Positions 57,623 through 64,000 of a stretch of DNA of 64,000 nucleotides are shown here, one piece after another. The notes beneath the pieces were generated by a model. The model had not been told where the DNA came from, ran no database searches, and saw only the letters and a program-made list of their open reading frames with translations. Every line of letters starts with the position of its first letter. Positions within the stretch are counted from its first letter, which is position 1. The position numbers and the translations under genes were made by a program. Source of the stretch: Falciphora oryzae (Eukaryota > Ascomycota > Sordariomycetes > Magnaporthales > Magnaporthaceae); the NCBI GenBank assembly GCA_000733355.1, contig JNVV01000002.1:1777590-1841589 (forward strand), written 5' to 3'.

Positions 57623-58483
57623 GAAGAGGGCGGACGATCTGGGTCATCATCCTGGAGAGCGTGGACTGCAAAAGTACAATCACAAGGGGCGTTTCTGGCG
57701 TTTATACAAGACGGGCCTTTTTGTTCTTTCCATTTGATTTTACGACAACATGCTTTATCCAACTAGCGGCTTTGTGATGTCGCGTTATCGTTTTTTTTTT
57801 TTTTCTCAGACGATACTTGTTTCCGCAAGAGTTGATCGTCGTCGTCAAGTTACTAACCCCCTGGCCAAGCCTCTCGACTTGCCGGGATGGGATCGCAGGA
57901 GGGAATTTGCTGACAGATAGGACAGGGTGAGATGGTCATGTGCTACAGTCCGAGGCGTCTCATCTCCCACCGTCTGCCGACATCGCAGCCAGGCCGCACG
58001 TCTGAAGAACATGGAGCGGCAGACGCGACGTCAAGCGAAGCCAATTGAGTCTAGTTCGGCAATGCAAAGCCACTGGGCACCCCGCTGATTGGTGGCTGCA
58101 GGCAACGACTTGACCCCGCAAGACCCCCTCAGCAGGTTGAGCCGCGACAAAGCGAGGACTCGGCCACACGCACGTCACCGGCACGAGGAGTAGCCCATTA
58201 GCAAAGGCGCTATCGGTCGGGCTGGCCCGATGGTGCGGAGGGGAAGGCCCAGCCAGCTACCTTGTTGGAGCTGCCGTCCAACGTCTTCCGGTGCATTCCC
58301 ATCCTGAATCTGAGCTCCCTCCATTGCCTCCCACGTTCCCGGCCGAGACACTGTGTACCTGAGGCTAGCCGCGGGAATTGGAAATCTCTGTGTCATTGAA
58401 ACATACCACGCACTAAATAAGCTTTGAAGCTCCGGACTTCTCCAAGCCGTGCTCCCCCCGTGCTCCTGCTTCCTTCTTCCACA
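57623..58483. other. Intergenic, no gene seen
   Basis: Short space between two genes read in the same direction; a T run lies at about 57791-57805. It should hold the Nug1 3' end and the dehydrogenase promoter. Confidence 0.5.
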
Positions 58484-60460
58484 ATGGCATCAAGGCGAAT
58501 TGGCCTCTCTCTGCCGCGATCAGTATCGAAAACCACTGCCCGAACCTTGCGCTCGCCACATCCACTCTACAGGCCCCCGATAGTAGCCAGAGCTGGCCCG
58601 TCTAAAGCTCAGATCAGGATGTCGACCATAGCCTCGTTCAAGATCCCCAAGGTGGCCAACGAGCCGAACGTGAGTCTTCCAAGGGTCTCTAGAAGGGGAG
58701 AAACCGACAGTCTTTTATCTGGACTATGGCTTACATGGGAATGTGGCACTGCAGCAACACTATGCGAAGGGCTCGGTCCAGAGGGAAGGGCTGACGGCCG
58801 CTCTCGAGGCCCTCAAAAGCAAAGGCGCCCTGGAAGTGCCAATTGTAGTTGGAGGAAAAGAGGTCAGTAGGCATCCATGTATTGGGTGTGCTCCTTTCCC
58901 AGCTGCACATGCGACCGGCTGGAATTGGCTGTCTGACCAAGGCCCGGGCGAGTGCAGATCAAGACATCGTCGACCGGGACCCAGGTGAACCCCGCGGACC
59001 ACAAGACGGTGATCGCAACCTACTCCAAGGCATCGCCCGAGGATGTTAGCCGCGCGATCGACTCGGCACTGGCCGCCAAACCCAGCTGGGAGTCCCTCCC
59101 ATTCCACGATCGGGCAGCCATCTTCCTCAAGGCCGCCGACCTCATCTCAACCAAGTACCGTTACGAGATCATGGCGGCAACGATGCTGGGCCAGGGCAAG
59201 AACGCCTGGCAGGCCGAGATCGACTCCGCAGCGGAGCTGTGTGACTTTTTGCGCTTCAACGTGCAGTACGCAGAAGAGCTATATGCGCAGCAGCCGCAGC
59301 ACAACTCGCCGGGCGTGTGGAACCGCGTCGAGTACCGCCCGCTCGAGGGCTTCGTCTACGCCGTGTCGCCCTTCAACTTCACCGCCATTGCTGGCAACCT
59401 CCCGGGGGCACCGGCGCTCCTGGGAAACGTAGTGGTCTGGAAGCCGTCTGACTTCGCCATCGGGTCCAACTGGCTGCTCTACAACATCCTCCTGGAGGCG
59501 GGCCTGCCGCGCGATGTGGTGCAATTCGTGCCGGGCGACCCGGAGGAGGTGACAAAGGTGGCGCTTTCGCACCGGCAGTTCGCGGCGCTGCACTACACCG
59601 GCAGCACGGCCGTGTTCCGTAAGCTGTACGGGCAGGTGGGTGCGGGCGTGGGTGAGGGCCGGTACATGTCGTACCCGCGCATTGTGGGCGAGACGGGCGG
59701 CAAGAACTTCCACGTCGTGCACTCGTCGGCCGACGTCGACAACGCGGCGGTGCAGACGGTTCGGGGCGCCTTCGAGTACCAGGGGCAGAAGTGCAGCGCC
59801 ACGTCGCGCCTGTACGCGCCCAAGTCGTTGTGGCCTCGCCTCAAGCAGCGGCTGGTGGAGGAAACGGAGAAGCTCAAGATCGGGGACCCTGGCGACCACA
59901 GCAACTTCATGGGTCCCGTGATCCACGAGGCCTCGTTCAAGAAGCTGTCCGGGGTTATAGATGAGGCCAAGTCGGACAGCAAGCTGAAGCTGCTGACTGG
60001 TGGCAAGTACGACGGCTCCAAGGGGTACTTTGTGCACCCGACTATATACGAGACGACAGACCCGCAGCACAAGCTGCTCTCGACGGAGCTGTTCGGGCCG
60101 GTGCTGACGGCGTACGTGTACGATGATACCGGGGCGGACCCGGCGGCGGCCTTTGCCGAAGTGTGCAAGCTGGTGGACTCGACGTCTGAGTACGGGCTGA
60201 CGGGATCGGTCTTCGCGGCGGACCGGGCGGCAGTGCGGTTTGCCGAGGAGGCGCTGCGAGGATCGGCGGGCAACTTCTACGTCAACTGCAAGAGCACGGG
60301 GGCCGTGGTCGGACAGCAGCCGTTCGGCGGCGGCCGGGCCAGTGGCACCAACGACAAGGCGGGCAGCCAGAACCTCCTGGGCAGGTTCGTCAGCGTGCGC
60401 ACCATCAAGGAGGAGTTTAACACCACCACGTCGGTGCTGTACCCCAGCAACTTGTCTTGA
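58484..60460 (+). CDS. put2: Delta-1-pyrroline-5-carboxylate dehydrogenase, mitochondrial (proline catabolism)
   Basis: Three exons, 58484-58669, 58755-58862 and 58958-60460, give 598 residues. It oxidises pyrroline-5-carboxylate/glutamate semialdehyde to glutamate with NAD, the second step of proline use. The N-terminus is an Arg/Ser-rich mitochondrial presequence. The aldehyde dehydrogenase fold shows VSPFNFTAIAGNLPGAPALLGN, VWKPSD, HYTGSTAVFRKLY and IVGETGGKN with Glu343. GAFEYQGQKCSATSRLY has catalytic Cys377, followed by GPVLTAYVYDD and QPFGGGRASGTNDKAG. The intron donors are GTGAGT and GTCAGT, both at codon boundaries. Length is near that of yeast Put2. Intact, no unusual changes seen. 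Confidence 0.95.
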
Positions 60461-62388
60461 GAAAGCGAAGAGGCGTCAGCTCTCCGGAAGCGGGAGCTGG
60501 CGAGGCTCTGCTGCAAGCGAGCGGGTTTGGCCTCGGCAGTGGGTCGTAGTCCCTGGGAAAGTGGCAACCGCGGCGGACAGGTGCATGGCGCTCCCCTCTT
60601 GATGGATCCGTTGCTGCTGTGGGCAGTGTTTCGCATGCGTGTACCGCCCAGAGGGCTCCCTGTCCACCTACTTCCTGACCTACCTGCCTGCCCAAGTAGG
60701 TAGGCAAGTGTACCCGTATCTATATACTACGTGAGTGCTGGCCGCGATTACGAAAGATGGTTGATCCTTCCAGGAGACTGGACGTAAATATCCAAATGCC
60801 TGTCAAACGCTTCTGGTCGGACCAGGGAGGTCTATATCCGCAGGTGGAAAGCTTGCATCCGAGTCAAGCGAGTTACCGCAGTATCCGAATATACATACGG
60901 GAGGGATTCCACCCACAAAAGCAGCTAGGGGCGAATTCGGGCAGAGTAGCTACAGCCTTGCTACGGCTAGTGGTGACCATGTGGGCGAAAGCAATGGCCA
61001 GAAATCAAGCCGAGGTGTGGGGGATCGGACGGGTCTTCCCCAACATCTGGCTCGTAATGCCGAGCGCTGGAGGGGTCTCGTGCCTCGGGTGGGGGTGCGC
61101 TGGGAGGGCCCCTGGACTGCAGCGTTGGACGGAGAGTGTGTGGAAAAAAAGAAAAAGAAAATTAAGGGAAAAAACACAAAGCTTGACATCCAGAAGCGTG
61201 AAATTGAAAGCGGGTAGCATCCTATCAAGCAAGCACGGGCCGGACGCACGGTCCAGGCAGCATCCACCCCAAAAGGCAGTCGCGTGCCTCGTTTCCAATT
61301 CTCGACCAACGTGGTCGAATACTCGATCCTGATTGGCTAATAACGACGACGGTTCGACCGCCGATGTCGACTTCGCCCCCCGGGAGCCAAACATTGCACG
61401 TTTCCTCGCCCAGAGATGCCTTCCTGGCGGTCGAGGCACCTGGATGGCCAGCAGGTGGGCAGCAGCGGGCAGGTTGGACACCTACGTAGGCGGTAGGTAG
61501 CTCTGGGCCATAGGTGGGTGGACGCCCAGCAGGACTGGCCATCTTGTTCCCCCTTATCGACCAGACGAGGGCATGGCGGCCCTGATGCTCCCCCAGCCGG
61601 ACCCCTTCCTTGCCGACTCCAGTGCCCGTCCGGACAGACCGGGCTTTCCCTGAGGTCCCTCCCTCCCTACTCCCCCAAGATACCTCCAGAAGGCCGCGTG
61701 CCCGGGCATCGCTACGAGACCCTGGTCCAGGCACGGGCGACCGGCCTCTGACTACTGTCATTTACTTTCCTTGCTCGGGCAACTTTAGCTTGTCAATCCG
61801 CCCGTCCACCCATCTCTCCGTCCCATCCCATACCTTCCCCGTCCCGTCCTGCCTACCTACCTACCCACCACCAACCAACTTTGCTTCTCTGTTATCAACA
61901 CCTCTGATTCCCGCCTCCTTTCACATTTCTTCACCTTGGGGTCGACAAGCATCGACGGCTCCCCCCTCCCGGTTATACCACCCACACCGTCACTGGCAAA
62001 CAATGCTTCTAGGACCCAACCGCTTGCATATCCTCAGAGGCAACTGCGACTCCGTCCTGTAGCACGTGCTCTCTCCTCTCGTGTCTTCCCCCTGGTCGGC
62101 CGACGAATCCATTGCCACATTGACCTATCTTGGAGCACTCGTTCCTACCTCCGTACTGCCTCCTTGTTATTCAAAACTCTCCGGCATCGTTCATTGCCCC
62201 TGAATCCAAAATCACACCCTCTCCTGCCACTCACCTAGGCCTAGCGAGGCCGGACTGGAATAGAGATATAGAAATCCCGGAGCCACGAGACAGTATATCT
62301 TCGTCGACGCCACCTCTCTGGGTATCTGTCCGGACCCTGGAGCCAACCCTGTCTGGGCGTCGCTCATTTACTTGGTCTAGTCGCCGCG
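60461..62388. other. Intergenic and 5' leader of the bHLH gene
   Basis: No gene supported. From about 61780 the plus strand is C/T-rich, like a long fungal leader. A short upstream frame of 19 codons (ATG at 62003, stop ending 62062) lies within it. CCTA repeats occur near 61852-61865. Confidence 0.55.
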
Positions 62389-63812
62389 ATGCCTCGTGCG
62401 ACACATCCCCTCACGCCGGCCTCGTCCACAGATCTCAAAAGCCAGGATGGCAGCAAGCAGCTCGCCTCACTCCAAATGTCCTTCGAACTCCCGCCCCCGG
62501 CCCTGAGTGCCCAGGCCAAGGCCTCGCCGCCCGACTCGGAACCGAGCCCCCGACAGAGTCAGCCCAAGACGTCGTACCCACTGCAGGCGAGCGAGACGGT
62601 CAAGTCTCGGCGTAGGTCGTCGACGCTCCAGAGCAACGCAGCGCCAGGGACCACGGCCAAGGACTCGTTTGCGTTGCCGCCGCCCCCGACAAGATCTCGC
62701 AAGATCATCCAGATGAAGCCCCGGGCACAGGACGAAACCGAGGCCCAGTCGTCGGGCGGCGGCAACAAGAGCGGCGGCGGGGCAAAGTCCGCAGCAGCCG
62801 CGACGGCTGCTGCTGCTGGCTCAGGGGCGACACCGAGCGGCAACTTGACGGGCGCGGGGGCATCGGCCAGCAAGAAGAAGCAGCCGTCGGCCACAAGCGC
62901 TGCCGGCCGGAAGATGGCGAGGAAGACGGCCCACAGCCTGATAGAACGCAGGCGCCGGTCCAAGATGAACGAGGAGTTCGCGACACTCAAAAACATGATC
63001 CCGGCCTGTACCGGCGAGATGCACAAGCTGGCAATTCTCCAGGTGAGCAGCACAGTAAAATGGCAGACAGGAGTAGGCCGGTGTATAGAAGTGAACATGT
63101 GTCAGCTGACTGACATTCTCTGGCCTGTCCTTCGTAGGCCTCGATCGAGTATGTGCGCTACCTGGAGGACTGCGTGTCCAAGCTGAAGGCCCAGCGGGAG
63201 GGTGAGTTGGTACCAATGGAGCTTGCGCCGCCACCCATGACCACATACGACGGGAACGAGGACCAGCATAACCGGCTCGGGCCGGGTCCTGGATACGATG
63301 CGTACATGGCAAACTCACCCGACGACGACGATGATGTCGAGATGCACGGGGGCTCGGAACTCCCATCGCCGATCTTCACGGCGAACCCCACTCACCCGTC
63401 GTCGACGCACTCTTCTTCGGTCTCGCCCGCGTTGCTGGCGGCCGACTCGCGGCAGCGGAACGACTCGTACTCGTCCGTCTCGACGGCGGCCGCCCTCGTC
63501 TCAACGCCGGTCCTGGGCCCCGACGGCCGGCACTACAGCCTAGCGTCGGCCACGACGCCGTCGCCTGCTTTCGGGCCCCAGACGTATCCGGCCGGGCTCT
63601 CGTACTCGTCGCGTCCCGGGTCGACGCTGACGAGCCCCGCGCTGCAGCCGCTGCGCGACGTGGACCACGAGGCGACGGCGGCGCTCCTCATGCTCAACAG
63701 TGACCGTCGCGGCGCAACTAACAACCCTGCAGGAGCCAGCGGCAGCGGCAGCGGCACAGGGGCTGCCGGTCCCGGCAGGGGCATGAGCGTGCGAGACCTG
63801 CTGAGCACCTGA
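62389..63812 (+). CDS. bHLH transcription factor, E-box (class B) type
   Basis: Two exons, 62389-63042 and 63138-63812, give 442 residues. The bHLH domain is at about 178-235. The basic region ARKTAHSLIERRRRSKMNEEF has His182, Glu186 and Arg190, the H-x3-E-x3-R pattern that reads CACGTG-type E boxes. Helix 1 is FATLKNMIPAC, the loop is short (TGEMHKLA), and helix 2 is ILQASIEYVRYLEDCVSKLK. The intron falls inside helix 2 (ILQ|ASIEY). The flanks are disordered: Ser/Pro/Ala-rich before, acidic DDDDD and Ser/Thr/Gly-rich after, ending GMSVRDLLST. No leucine zipper extends from helix 2. I do not know the regulated genes; it resembles conserved fungal single-bHLH regulators of the Esc1 kind, with low certainty for that name. 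Confidence 0.88.
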
Positions 63813-64000
63813 AGGGGAGGGGAGCGGGCAAGCAACTAATTTCTGTCCACGCGGCACCGACCCGTGGCCTTTTATCTGTGCCACGTCCGCCGGCAACATC
63901 TTGTTATACAGCCGTCCTTCGGATCATGAACGGGCAGCCTCCTTAGAGAACCATACAGTCCCATGTTTGGTGGGGCGGAGATAGCATTCTGAGATGGTCT

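Overview
The window is nuclear DNA of a filamentous ascomycete, most likely a Sordariomycete. The support is: short introns (about 50-110 bases) with GTAAGT/GTGAGT-type donors, CTGAC/CTAAC-like branch sites and CAG/TAG acceptors; GC-rich coding sequence; a secreted Ech42-type GH18 chitinase; a mitochondrial succinate dehydrogenase pair; and an intron-containing nuclear tRNA-Phe. I cannot name the genus. One 80-base assembly gap (47259-47338) shows this is a draft scaffold.

Layout: the left edge cuts a thymidylate synthase gene (minus). Then come a 633-residue GPI-anchored, Ser/Thr/Ala-rich surface protein (plus), a tRNA-Phe candidate (minus), a GH18 endochitinase (minus), RanGAP/Rna1 (minus) and the succinate dehydrogenase flavoprotein gene (minus). 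The iron-sulfur subunit gene (plus) lies head-to-head with the flavoprotein gene across 1.2 kb that contains several CCAAT boxes. An eight-exon PX/PXB-type lipid-binding protein (minus) converges on the iron-sulfur gene. Next are a His-rich coiled-coil single-pass membrane protein of unknown function (minus) and the rRNA-processing factor Cgr1 (minus). A stretch of about 5 kb without a recognisable gene leads to a 986-residue disordered proline/serine-rich protein (plus). It is followed by a Pex4-like E2 enzyme (plus), the bifunctional purine enzyme AICAR transformylase/IMP cyclohydrolase (plus) and a homeobox transcription factor (minus). Upstream of the homeobox gene is a 12-kb stretch with no supportable gene. 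The right part carries a glycerol-3-phosphate phosphatase-like HAD enzyme (minus), the Nug1-type ribosome-assembly GTPase (plus), mitochondrial delta-1-pyrroline-5-carboxylate dehydrogenase (plus) and a bHLH transcription factor (plus).

Most genes are conserved housekeeping functions (nucleotide synthesis, respiration, ribosome assembly, nuclear transport, peroxisome import, proline catabolism) that do not form a biosynthetic cluster. The only functional pairing visible is the divergent pair of succinate dehydrogenase subunits. The parts least explained by known families are: the LxPLP-repeat GPI protein, the His-rich coiled-coil membrane protein with a stop-free 105-base intron, the disordered 986-residue protein, the gene-free 12 kb next to the homeobox gene, and three long poly(A)/poly(T) tracts in non-coding DNA. 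I saw no transposon ORF, LTR pair, CRISPR array or secondary-metabolite cluster. Exon boundaries were placed by eye from splice signals, frame and family conservation.
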